Source: Vreelandella alkaliphila
GTDB taxonomy: Bacteria > Pseudomonadota > Gammaproteobacteria > Pseudomonadales > Halomonadaceae
Reading direction: 5' to 3'
Length of the DNA: 64,000 nt
NCBI RefSeq assembly: GCF_016107625.1
Contig: NZ_JABASV010000001.1
Span: forward strand, 1-64,000
Shown here one piece after another: positions 57,245 through 64,000 of the stretch (position 1 is its first letter; each line of letters starts with the position of its first letter). The notes beneath the pieces were generated by a model. The model had not been told where the DNA came from. It searched no databases and saw only the letters and a program-made list of their open reading frames with translations. Made by a program: the position numbers and the translations under genes.

Positions 57245-58123
57245 TTAGCCTTTCACGGAGCCTGCCGTCAGCCCGCGCACGAAATACTTTCCGGCCAGCA
57301 CATACACCACCAGCGTTGGCAGTGCTGCAATCATCGCGGCAGCCATATCGACGTTGTACTCACGCACACCGGTGGACGTATTGACCAAATTGTTGAGCGC
57401 CACCGTCACCGGTTGGGTGTTATGAGCCGAAAACGCTACGCCAAACAGGAAGTCATTCCATATCTGGGTGAATTGCCAGATGACTGACACCACAATAATC
57501 GGCGCGGAAACCGGTAATAAAATGCGCCAGAAAATACGGAAGAATCCCGCGCCATCCAGCTTCGCCGCAGAGACCAGCTCGTTAGGAATTCCGACATAAA
57601 AGTTGCGGAAAAACAGCGTGGTGAAGGCAATGCCAAAAACCACATGCACCAGAATCAGCCCCGCACGTGAACTGGAAAGTCCTAACCAGCCCAAGGTTTG
57701 TGCCATTGGTAACAGCACCACCTGAAACGGGATAAAGCAGCCAAATAGCATCAATGCAAAGACCAATTCAGAGCCTTTAAAGCGCCATTTGGTCAGCGCA
57801 TAGCCGTTTAGCGCCCCAACCGTGGTGGAGATCAGCACGGCAGGAATCACCATCGCAAAGGAGTTCCAAAAATAACCGCCGACACCTTCACAGCGCATAC
57901 CAGTACACGCTTCTCCCCAGGCTTTCGTCCAGGGCTCAAGGGTTGGGTTTTGCGGCAGCGATAGCAGCGTTCCCGCACTTATTTCGCTCAACGGTTTGAT
58001 AGAGGTCATCAGCATGACCACCATCGGCAGGATATAAAACAGCCCCGCCACAATCAGTACGCCATAAAGCACAGCACGCAACAGCCGTGCGGCAGGCGTT
58101 TGCCGACGAATCACGTTAGCCAT
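57245..58123 (-). CDS. gtsC: Glucose-type ABC transporter permease GtsC (MalG family)
   Basis: Second membrane subunit of the CUT1 importer, 292 residues with six membrane segments. The EAA loop is PNELVSAAKLDGAGFFRIFWRILLPVSAPIIVVSVIWQFTQIWNDFLFGVAF, the classic MalG arrangement. The periplasmic loop between the first segments is longer than in MalG and holds two cysteines (EACTGMRCEG), which could form a disulfide. It overlaps gtsB by eight bases and is cotranscribed with it. Confidence 0.9.
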   Translation of the reverse strand: MANVIRRQTPAARLLRAVLYGVLIVAGLFYILPMVVMLMTSIKPLSEISAGTLLSLPQNPTLEPWTKAWGEACTGMRCEGVGGYFWNSFAMVIPAVLISTTVGALNGYALTKWRFKGSELVFALMLFGCFIPFQVVLLPMAQTLGWLGLSSSRAGLILVHVVFGIAFTTLFFRNFYVGIPNELVSAAKLDGAGFFRIFWRILLPVSAPIIVVSVIWQFTQIWNDFLFGVAFSAHNTQPVTVALNNLVNTSTGVREYNVDMAAAMIAALPTLVVYVLAGKYFVRGLTAGSVKG

Positions 58124-59030
58124 GTTTACGGCTCCTTAGTTCGGAATAGAGGTAAGGAATCAAAATCGCCAGAACACCACCGAGCATTAACATAGCGCTA
58201 GCAGAGCCGAGCCCGATCTGAGCACGATTAAAGGCGTGGGTGTACATAAAGGTGGCGGGCAGATCGGTGGCATAACCAGGCCCGCCGCCAGTGAGTGCTA
58301 CCACTAAATCAAAGCTCTTAATCGCAATATGGGCCAGAATCATCACCGCGCTGAACACCACCGGACGCAGGCACGGCATCACCACCCGCCAGTAAATGCG
58401 CGGCAGGCTAGCACCGTCTAACTGAGCAGCTTTGACGATGCTGTCATCAATGCCCCGCAGCCCTGCCAAAAAGAGCGCCATCACAAAGCCGGATGCCTGC
58501 CAAACCGCTGCAATCACCAGGGTATAAATCGCCATATCAGGATCAACGATCCAGTCGAAGCGAAACGACTCAAACCCCCAGCTTTGCACCATCGCCTGAA
58601 TGCCCAGCTGGGGATTCAGCAGCCACTTCCATACCACGCCTGTCACAATAAACGACAGTGCCATGGGGTAGAGATAAATCGTGCGCAGCGCGCCCTCTTG
58701 GCGAATTTTCTGATCCAGTAGAATTGCCAACAGCGCGCCAATCACCAAACAAATTACAATAAACAGCACGCCAAACAGCATCAGGTTGGTAGAGGCTATC
58801 CACCAACGCTCGTTGGCCATTAGCCGCGTATATTGGCCAAAACCAACAAAATCGTAGCTAGGCAACATACGCGAGCTGGTTAGCGACAACACAAAAGTCC
58901 AAAACATAAAGCCGTAAACAAAAAACAGAGACACCGCAACAGAAGGGGCAAGTACCAAACGGGGTAGCCAGGCTTGAAGCCAGCCAGACGCCGTCGGCCG
59001 CACTGCAGTGCGCGTCGTGGGTTCACTCAT
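58116..59030 (-). CDS. gtsB: Glucose-type ABC transporter permease GtsB (MalF family)
   Basis: First membrane subunit, 304 residues with six membrane segments. The N-terminal LPRLVLAPSVAVSLFFVYGFMFWTFVLSLTSSRMLPSYDFVGFGQYTRLM is typical of CUT1 MalF-like permeases. The EAA loop is DDSIVKAAQLDGASLPRIYWRVVMPCLRPVVFSAVMILAHIAIKSFDLVVALTGGGPGYAT. GAGGGA precedes the ATG. It lies 82 bases after gtsA on the same strand. Confidence 0.9.
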   Translation of the reverse strand: MSEPTTRTAVRPTASGWLQAWLPRLVLAPSVAVSLFFVYGFMFWTFVLSLTSSRMLPSYDFVGFGQYTRLMANERWWIASTNLMLFGVLFIVICLVIGALLAILLDQKIRQEGALRTIYLYPMALSFIVTGVVWKWLLNPQLGIQAMVQSWGFESFRFDWIVDPDMAIYTLVIAAVWQASGFVMALFLAGLRGIDDSIVKAAQLDGASLPRIYWRVVMPCLRPVVFSAVMILAHIAIKSFDLVVALTGGGPGYATDLPATFMYTHAFNRAQIGLGSASAMLMLGGVLAILIPYLYSELRSRKHG

Positions 59031-59112
59031 GAGAATATCCCTCGCCAGTCAGCCGCTAGCACCGCCGTTGCGGCGGCGCTAGTTACGTCACTTATTAAAA
59101 GTACGCAGTGGC

Positions 59113-60408
59113 TTAGAAAGAGGCGGTTTCAGCCGCACTTACCAACCGTTCAGCAGCTTCTTCGGCGGGCATATTGGTATCATTGAAGTAGTTGGTCACA
59201 ACATCAAAGATCGCCCCCTGGACATCCGCGCGCACCGCCATCCCGTGAGCCAAGCTGGGGACTAAACCACCTTCATCAGCGGTGCGCTGGAAGTCAGCAA
59301 GCGACTGCTGAGCACAGCTATCAAACTCACTGATATCTAGGTCGGATCGCGCAGGAATAGAGCCTTTGGCAAGGTTAAAAGCTTCCTGGAAGGTTGGCTC
59401 TAAGACTAAGCGTGCCAGGGTCTGCTGAGCATCACGCCCAGCGTCGTCGGTCATACGAAACATCGTTAGGCTATCGATATTCAACGTAAAGGCGTCTTCA
59501 GTGCCGGGCGCAGCCGCGCACAGATAGTCTTCACCGGCAGTAAGGCCTGCGGCGGTGAACTCCCCTTTGGCCCAGTCACCCATTATCTGGAAGCCTGCAG
59601 TGCCTTCAATGACCATGGCGGTGGCAATGTTCCAATCGCGGCCAGACATGCCCTCATCCATCAGCTCACGTAGACGCTTAAAGTCTTCTAGCGCAGCGAT
59701 CATCTGTTCCCCACCAAGCGCCTCTGGGTCTAGCTCCACCAGCGCCTGCTGATAAAACTCGGCTCCCTGGCTACCCAGCACGACACTTTCAAACACCGTC
59801 GCGTCTTGCCACGCTTGGCCACCATGGGCTAGCGGTACAAAACCCGCCTCACGGATGGCTTCACCGGCGGTAAAAAGCTCATCAAGCGTGGTGGGCATTT
59901 CAACGCCTGCCGCTTCTAGAACGTCAGGGTTCGCCCATAGCCAATTAACGCGGTGAACGTTCGCGGGAACGGCAACATAGTGGCCGTCGTAGCGCATAAT
60001 ATCGGCAACTATTTCGGGCAGCAGGTCATTCCAGCCTTCAGCGGCAGCGACCTCGTCTAAATTACCCAGAAGGCCGAGCTTGCCCCACTCTTGAATTTCA
60101 GGGCCATTAATTAGCGCAGCGGAAGGTGGGTTACCAGACATTGCACGAGACTTAAGTACCGTCATGGCGGTTTCACCACCACCCCCGGCCACAGCAAAAT
60201 CCTGCCAGCCATAGCCTTCGGCTTCCATTAACTCTTTGAGGACGTTTGCTGCGCGGGCTTCACCGCCGGATGTCCACCAGTGCAGCACTTCCACTTCGTT
60301 GGCTTGGGTGGTGCTGGCCGCCATGCTGGTGCCAGCCGCCACGGCTAATGCGAATACGGACTTTTTAAACGTAGGCACGTTAAATACGGGCATATTGATA
60401 CTCGGCAT
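59113..60408 (-). CDS. gtsA: Glucose-type ABC transporter substrate-binding protein GtsA
   Basis: Periplasmic binding protein of the importer, extracellular solute-binding family 1. A signal peptide runs to about residue 36, ending TTQANEV. The mature start VEVLHWWTSGGEARAANVLKELMEAEGY, then GGGGETAMTVLKSRAMSGNPPSAALINGPEIQEWG and VHRVNWLWANPDVLEAAG, follow the Pseudomonas GtsA glucose-binding type closely. The 431 residues fit. TAGGAG precedes the ATG. A candidate promoter lies at 60554-60582. Glucose is the expected ligand by family; mannose or another hexose is possible. Confidence 0.9.
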   Translation of the reverse strand: MPSINMPVFNVPTFKKSVFALAVAAGTSMAASTTQANEVEVLHWWTSGGEARAANVLKELMEAEGYGWQDFAVAGGGGETAMTVLKSRAMSGNPPSAALINGPEIQEWGKLGLLGNLDEVAAAEGWNDLLPEIVADIMRYDGHYVAVPANVHRVNWLWANPDVLEAAGVEMPTTLDELFTAGEAIREAGFVPLAHGGQAWQDATVFESVVLGSQGAEFYQQALVELDPEALGGEQMIAALEDFKRLRELMDEGMSGRDWNIATAMVIEGTAGFQIMGDWAKGEFTAAGLTAGEDYLCAAAPGTEDAFTLNIDSLTMFRMTDDAGRDAQQTLARLVLEPTFQEAFNLAKGSIPARSDLDISEFDSCAQQSLADFQRTADEGGLVPSLAHGMAVRADVQGAIFDVVTNYFNDTNMPAEEAAERLVSAAETASF

Positions 60409-60553
60409 GAATAGCTCCTACTGTTGTTATTGTGCTGTTGTTTTTGTGCTTATGAGATGTCGTTGCTGATGATGCTCGACTGAACGACTCACAGCAGAGT
60501 ACGCCACCCTGGCACACAACGGGAGTTACCGAGTCCTGCATAGTCTTGGCAAT

Positions 60554-60582
60554 TTATTAATAGTGTTAGGGTTTTATTACAA
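60554..60582 (-). promoter_or_regulatory. Candidate sigma-70 promoter of the gtsABCD genes
   Basis: On the minus strand TTGTAA (60577-60582) and TAATAA (60554-60559) are separated by exactly 17 bases. The -35 overlaps the gtrS stop codon. It leaves a leader of about 140 bases before gtsA, enough room for a regulator site. Confidence 0.6.
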
Positions 60583-62049
60583 GTCAGTAACACTCGTTTG
60601 GCGCGGTAGCGTTAACATGGCCACTAGCCCACCTGCCGAGTGATTCGATAAGACGATATTGCCTCCATGGGCACGGGCAATATGTCTGGCAATACCAAGC
60701 CCCAGGCCACTTCCACCGGTGTAACGGCTTCGGGAGGCTTCCAGGCGTACAAAAGGTGAAAATACTCGGGAAAGCTGCGCATCAGGAATACCTGGCCCAT
60801 TATCATGAATGCGCAACGTTACGATGCCCGCCTGCTCTTCCAGCGTTACGGTTGCTTTCTGGCCGTAAAACACCGCGTTTTCAAGCAGGTTTGCTAAGCA
60901 ACGTTTTAGCGCCAGAGGCTTAACGGTTAGTGGTAACACAGCGCCATGAGGTGACACCTCGCCGCCGTACAGACGTAACCCTTCGGCAATCTCCAACAGC
61001 AACGCGTTAAGATCCGTGGGCTGGGGTTCTTCATGCAGGTCCAACCCTTTGACCGAGGCCAGTGCGCCTTTGACCAGCTCACTCAACTCATCAAGTGAGG
61101 CGCAAAAACGTTCACGCTGAGCCGCATCATCGAGCATTTCGGCACGCAGCCGCATGCGTGTAATGGGCGTCTTAAGATCATGAGAAATCGCCGAAAACAG
61201 CCGCTCGCGCTCATCAATCTGTTCTTGAATACGCCGCTGCATACGATTAAAGGCCGCTGCGGTGGCGGCCACTTCTTTAGGGCCGCCCTCTTTAAGTGGT
61301 GGGCTATCCAAGTCATCACCCAACTGGCGTGCTGCTCGGGAAAGCCGCGCCAACGGCCGAGTCACACTGGTAATACCAAGTAACGAAAGCGCCAGCACGC
61401 TTAACAGCACCAACACGCCGACTAATAAACGCTCTTCAGACAGCCAACGGTAGCCGCTAAAAATATCCGGCACGCCCAGCAGTGTGGCCACGTAAAGCCA
61501 GGTATCCGGAGCCAGCTCCAACTGCACCACTAAGATAGGGGGCGAAAGCGGCTCCATTAACAGACTGTGCTGCCCCCAACGGGGTGGTAAATCGTAAAGC
61601 AGCACTTCGTTATTGAAGACACGCAAGCTTTCCGGGCGGGAAAATTCCACCACCACATCGTCAATGGAGAGCTGCTGGGTCAAAATAGAGCGCACGTTGT
61701 CTACCACGACCTCTTTTTCCGGGCCGCTGCCAATATCTTCGACATGAATGCGTCGCTCATTCACGCTGACAAAAAAACGCGTGCCGCCCATGCTTCGCAG
61801 CTGATCCAACACAATGTGCCGATAATCTACCGGCAGCGAACGGAAAAACCGCATGGTCGAGGCAATACTGAAGGCCATGTTGCTGGAAAGCTCATCTAAC
61901 TGTTCAAGCTGGCTGGCCCGCACCTGAGAAGTCCATAGCGCATAGCTAGCCGCTTGAGCAACCAGCACACCCGTAATCATAATGACCACAAAGCGCCCAC
62001 GTAGACTGCTTGGCAACCAACCCGCGAGGATGCGCTTTACGCCCTTCAC
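60577..62049 (-). CDS. gtrS: Sensor histidine kinase GtrS-like
   Basis: Membrane sensor of the pair controlling hexose uptake; in Pseudomonas GtrS senses 2-ketogluconate and 6-phosphogluconate. A first membrane helix at about 19-39, a periplasmic sensor to about 206 and a second helix near 207-228 lead to a HAMP segment. The phosphoacceptor is His290 in SAISHDLKTP. The N box NLLENAVFYG and G boxes DNGPGIP and GSGLGLGIARHIARAHGG close the kinase. The start is GTG, overlapping the gltR stop by four bases. The 490 residues fit. Confidence 0.9.
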   Translation of the reverse strand: MKGVKRILAGWLPSSLRGRFVVIMITGVLVAQAASYALWTSQVRASQLEQLDELSSNMAFSIASTMRFFRSLPVDYRHIVLDQLRSMGGTRFFVSVNERRIHVEDIGSGPEKEVVVDNVRSILTQQLSIDDVVVEFSRPESLRVFNNEVLLYDLPPRWGQHSLLMEPLSPPILVVQLELAPDTWLYVATLLGVPDIFSGYRWLSEERLLVGVLVLLSVLALSLLGITSVTRPLARLSRAARQLGDDLDSPPLKEGGPKEVAATAAAFNRMQRRIQEQIDERERLFSAISHDLKTPITRMRLRAEMLDDAAQRERFCASLDELSELVKGALASVKGLDLHEEPQPTDLNALLLEIAEGLRLYGGEVSPHGAVLPLTVKPLALKRCLANLLENAVFYGQKATVTLEEQAGIVTLRIHDNGPGIPDAQLSRVFSPFVRLEASRSRYTGGSGLGLGIARHIARAHGGNIVLSNHSAGGLVAMLTLPRQTSVTDL

Positions 62050-62771
62050 GAAGCAGCTTCAACCCTAGCGGTTAACACATAGCCAGCCCCACGCACGGTG
62101 CGAATCAGTTGAGAGTGCTGTGCATCTTCCCCCAGCCGCTGGCGCAAGCGGCACACATGTACGTCAATCGAGCGATCTAGCGGTGGTGCTTCACGGCCGC
62201 GGGTCAATGTGTAGAGATCATCGCGAGTAATGACGGTGGCAGGCCGTTCCAGAAACACCTGCAGTAATTGAAAGTCTGCGCCGGAAAGTGCGGTGCGAAT
62301 ACCTTCCTGGTCGATCAGCTCGCGGGTCATGCGGTCCAGTTGCCAGTCGCCAAAACGTACCCAGCGAGCCTCTTGGGTTGGCGCGCCAGTTGCTGCCGGG
62401 CGGGCTCGGCGTAACACCGCTTTAATCCGCGCCAGCAACTCACGAGGATTGAAGGGCTTAGCGATATAGTCATCAGCGCCTAACTCAAGCCCCAAAATGC
62501 GGTCGGTATCATCGGCACTGGCGGTGAGCATAATAATCGGCGTATCGCTGGTTTTTCTCAGTTCCCGGCAGATGGTAAAACCGTCATCCCCCGGCATCAT
62601 GATGTCAACGACCAACAACTCTGGCGCTTGATCAACCAGTTGCTGATACAGCGAATCTGCGCCGTCGGCGGTCAACACGTGATAGCCGTGACGCCCTAAA
62701 TAGTCTGCCAACAGTTCGCGGATTTCCGAGTCGTCATCAACGACCATCAAGGTAGCGGGCGTGGTTGTCAT
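62046..62771 (-). CDS. gltR: Response regulator GltR-like (OmpR family)
   Basis: DNA-binding partner of GtrS. The receiver domain has the acidic pocket VVDDD, the phosphoacceptor Asp56 in LLVVDIMMPGDDGF, TAS and a conserved lysine in YIAKPFNPRELLARI. A winged-helix C-terminal domain follows (LSGADFQLLQVFLERPATVITRDDLYTLTRG...SIDVHVCRLRQRLGED). I prefer the ATG at 62771 (241 residues); an ATG at 62813 adds 14 residues (MIITSNNNPG...) without a ribosome-binding site. It is translationally coupled to gtrS. Confidence 0.9.
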   Translation of the reverse strand: MTTTPATLMVVDDDSEIRELLADYLGRHGYHVLTADGADSLYQQLVDQAPELLVVDIMMPGDDGFTICRELRKTSDTPIIMLTASADDTDRILGLELGADDYIAKPFNPRELLARIKAVLRRARPAATGAPTQEARWVRFGDWQLDRMTRELIDQEGIRTALSGADFQLLQVFLERPATVITRDDLYTLTRGREAPPLDRSIDVHVCRLRQRLGEDAQHSQLIRTVRGAGYVLTARVEAAS

Positions 62772-62870
62772 GGTAGCAATATGCCCTGGGTTATTATTAC
62801 TCGTTATTATCATTTTAGGGGCTAGATGATGGTGGAGTGGCCATCCTGTCGCAAGCGGCCATCGACCAAG

Positions 62871-63668
62871 TTACAGCGCGAAGCGTTTTGCTAGCCACCG
62901 AGCCACGGCCGCTTCGCCATGATGGCCGATACGCTCAGCGTTGGAAACTCGATCAAAAAGCTCAGGGTGGGCGTTGTTCATTACCTGGGCTTCCCCTGCC
63001 AGATTAAGCATTTCAGTATCGTTTAGGTTATCGCCAAATGCTAAGCACTCTGCCGGCGTCAGCTTTAGCTTTTCCAGCAGCGCCGTTAAGGCCACGCCTT
63101 TATTAACACCACCCGCCATAATTTCTAAAGAGTCGATCGTTGAGTATGTGATATGTAGGCTGCGACCATGCGCCTCCTGGGCCTGACATTCCAGTTGCGC
63201 TAACGCAGCCGGATCGCCTATGTAGAGCACTTTACCAACCCCATCAGCATCCATCGCTGCCTGCGGCACAACCTCGTAACGAAAGCCCGTCGAGGCATGC
63301 AATGACAACAGATGCGGTGCGTCGGCATCGATATACCAGCCGCTTTCACGGTAAAGGTTGAGCCTTACCTGGGGCGGGCGCGGCAACTGAATAAGCGTTT
63401 CGACATAGGCTGGTTCAAGATGGGTCGCGCTCAAAAGTGTGCCGTCTGGAGCATGGATATATGCCCCGTTGGTACTGATTAAATAGGCCGGGATATCCAA
63501 CTGATCGCGAAACACGCGCATATCGTTATAGTGGCGACCAGACGCCAGCGCGACATGATGGCCTTGCGATACAAGCGCTCTCAGCACCTCAATAGTGTTG
63601 TCGTGCAGCTGGTGGTCGCTGCCTAACAGCGTACCGTCAAGGTCGGAAACGATAAGGCGTGATGTCAT
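62871..63668 (-). CDS. Cof-type HAD phosphatase (HAD-IIB)
   Basis: A 265-residue cytosolic phosphatase with a type C2B cap. The nucleophile motif DLDGTLL has Asp9 and Asp11, with a second aspartate-independent SGR motif, the lysine at NKGVAL, and the metal-binding GDNLNDTEM. Cof/YbiV/YidA-type enzymes act on sugar phosphates and other small phosphoesters; substrate unknown. AGGAGTGCACC precedes the ATG. It is upstream of gltR on the same strand with a 57- to 99-base gap, so it may share regulation with the gts genes. Confidence 0.88.
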   Translation of the reverse strand: MTSRLIVSDLDGTLLGSDHQLHDNTIEVLRALVSQGHHVALASGRHYNDMRVFRDQLDIPAYLISTNGAYIHAPDGTLLSATHLEPAYVETLIQLPRPPQVRLNLYRESGWYIDADAPHLLSLHASTGFRYEVVPQAAMDADGVGKVLYIGDPAALAQLECQAQEAHGRSLHITYSTIDSLEIMAGGVNKGVALTALLEKLKLTPAECLAFGDNLNDTEMLNLAGEAQVMNNAHPELFDRVSNAERIGHHGEAAVARWLAKRFAL

Positions 63669-63797
63669 GGTGCACTCCTGATGATAGAACTTCTCAGCTT
63701 ATCCGATTACGCTCGCCGCTCCCAGCCGGACTAAAGAGACTCAGAGCCCTCTAAGACAACGCCGCCTGAAGAGGACTCTTCGCTATCTTAACGCTGG

Positions 63798-64000
63798 TTA
63801 ATTGAGCGTCACGACACGGCTATGCCGCTGACCATTGGCACTGGCGCTGCGCAGTAGCACCGTGTTTTCCACCTCGGGTGGCGCGTTGTCCTGATAGACC
63901 TGCCAGCTTGCCCCGTCGTCCAAGGAGTACTCAATACTTACTCCCGGCAGAGCGACATTGGCCACTAGCCTACCCGCTTCAACCCGGGCTCCTGGCAGCG
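63798..64000 (-). CDS. C-terminal end of a probable GH20 beta-N-acetylhexosaminidase (partial)
   Basis: The minus strand is open from the right window edge to a TAA at 63798-63800, encoding the last 67 or so residues of a protein. The visible part, beginning LPGARVEAGRLVANVALPG and containing VSIEYSLDDGASWQVY and a final RRxSRVV-like RHSRVVTLN, has the pattern of the chitobiase/beta-hexosaminidase C-terminal immunoglobulin-like domain that ends family 20 enzymes. The catalytic domain is outside the window, so activity is inferred. It would lie upstream of the HAD gene on the same strand. Confidence 0.6.
   Translation of the reverse strand, partial: LPGARVEAGRLVANVALPGVSIEYSLDDGASWQVYQDNAPPEVENTVLLRSASANGQRHSRVVTLN

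Noticed and set aside
60571..60582. HexR-like half-site TTGTAATAAAA before gtsA
   Set aside because: Only one arm is present; the bases where the second arm should be do not match. It is better explained as the -35 region overlapping the gtrS stop.

Overview
This 64 kb window is an ordinary chromosomal segment of a gammaproteobacterium, most probably Halomonas or a close relative (Halomonadaceae); that assignment is inference. The reasons are the 180-kDa-type NAD-glutamate dehydrogenase, a monomeric isocitrate dehydrogenase, acidic proteins, a Pseudomonas-like glucose transporter with GltR/GtrS regulators, and a long gene order (rarA-lolA-ftsK-aat-bpt-infA-clpA-clpS-icd-rluE-nudJ-mnmA-hflD-purB-roxA-GNAT-aceA) that I recall from Pseudomonas aeruginosa, here without the trxB and cspD genes expected inside it. 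I see no insertion sequence, prophage, plasmid gene or CRISPR array.

Layout. 1-243: two tRNA genes (Gly, Glu) on the minus strand behind a near-consensus promoter. 0.5-9.2 kb: housekeeping genes for protein repair, ribosome biogenesis, amino-acid and cofactor metabolism and rRNA methylation (msrB, rbgA-like, alaA, htpX, pdxB, a WGR-like protein, a glutaredoxin-like protein, rlmKL, rmf). 9.2-18.2 kb: pyrD, the very large gdhB, trmA, murI and a hemerythrin. 18.4-29.1 kb: rarA, lolA, ftsK, then a compact N-degron block (aat, bpt, infA, clpA, clpS) in which both N-terminal tagging enzymes and the adaptor/unfoldase that reads their tags lie within 5 kb. 29.4-40.1 kb: icd, the rluE-nudJ-mnmA-hflD set, purB, roxA, a GNAT and aceA. 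Both enzymes competing for isocitrate are therefore here, and aceA has a 15-bp TGTAGT/ACTACA palindrome of HexR/RccR type upstream.

40.3-47.3 kb: a glycine-zipper lipoprotein, a small membrane protein, a SlyD-type FKBP with a His-containing tail, and then nikR divergent from nikABCDE, with a perfect NikR operator between them. 47.2-51.7 kb: an MFS exporter, a NlpC/P60 lipoprotein and an 821-residue protein with three DUF1266-like repeats, the least understood large gene here. 51.9-55.9 kb: a GlsB/YeaQ membrane protein, a hexose-6-phosphate mutarotase, a 62-residue membrane protein placed four bases before ycjX, and ycjF. 55.9-63.7 kb: glucose-type uptake genes reading leftward (HAD phosphatase, gltR, gtrS, gtsA, gtsB, gtsC, gtsD). 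The window ends inside the C-terminal domain of what looks like a GH20 beta-hexosaminidase.

Nothing here amounts to a clearly new defence or mobile system. The observations most worth checking are the triple-repeat DUF1266-like protein, the membrane peptide tied to YcjX/YcjF, the SlyD-nik neighbourhood, the palindrome before aceA, and two intergenic 12-bp tandem arrays that share a core.
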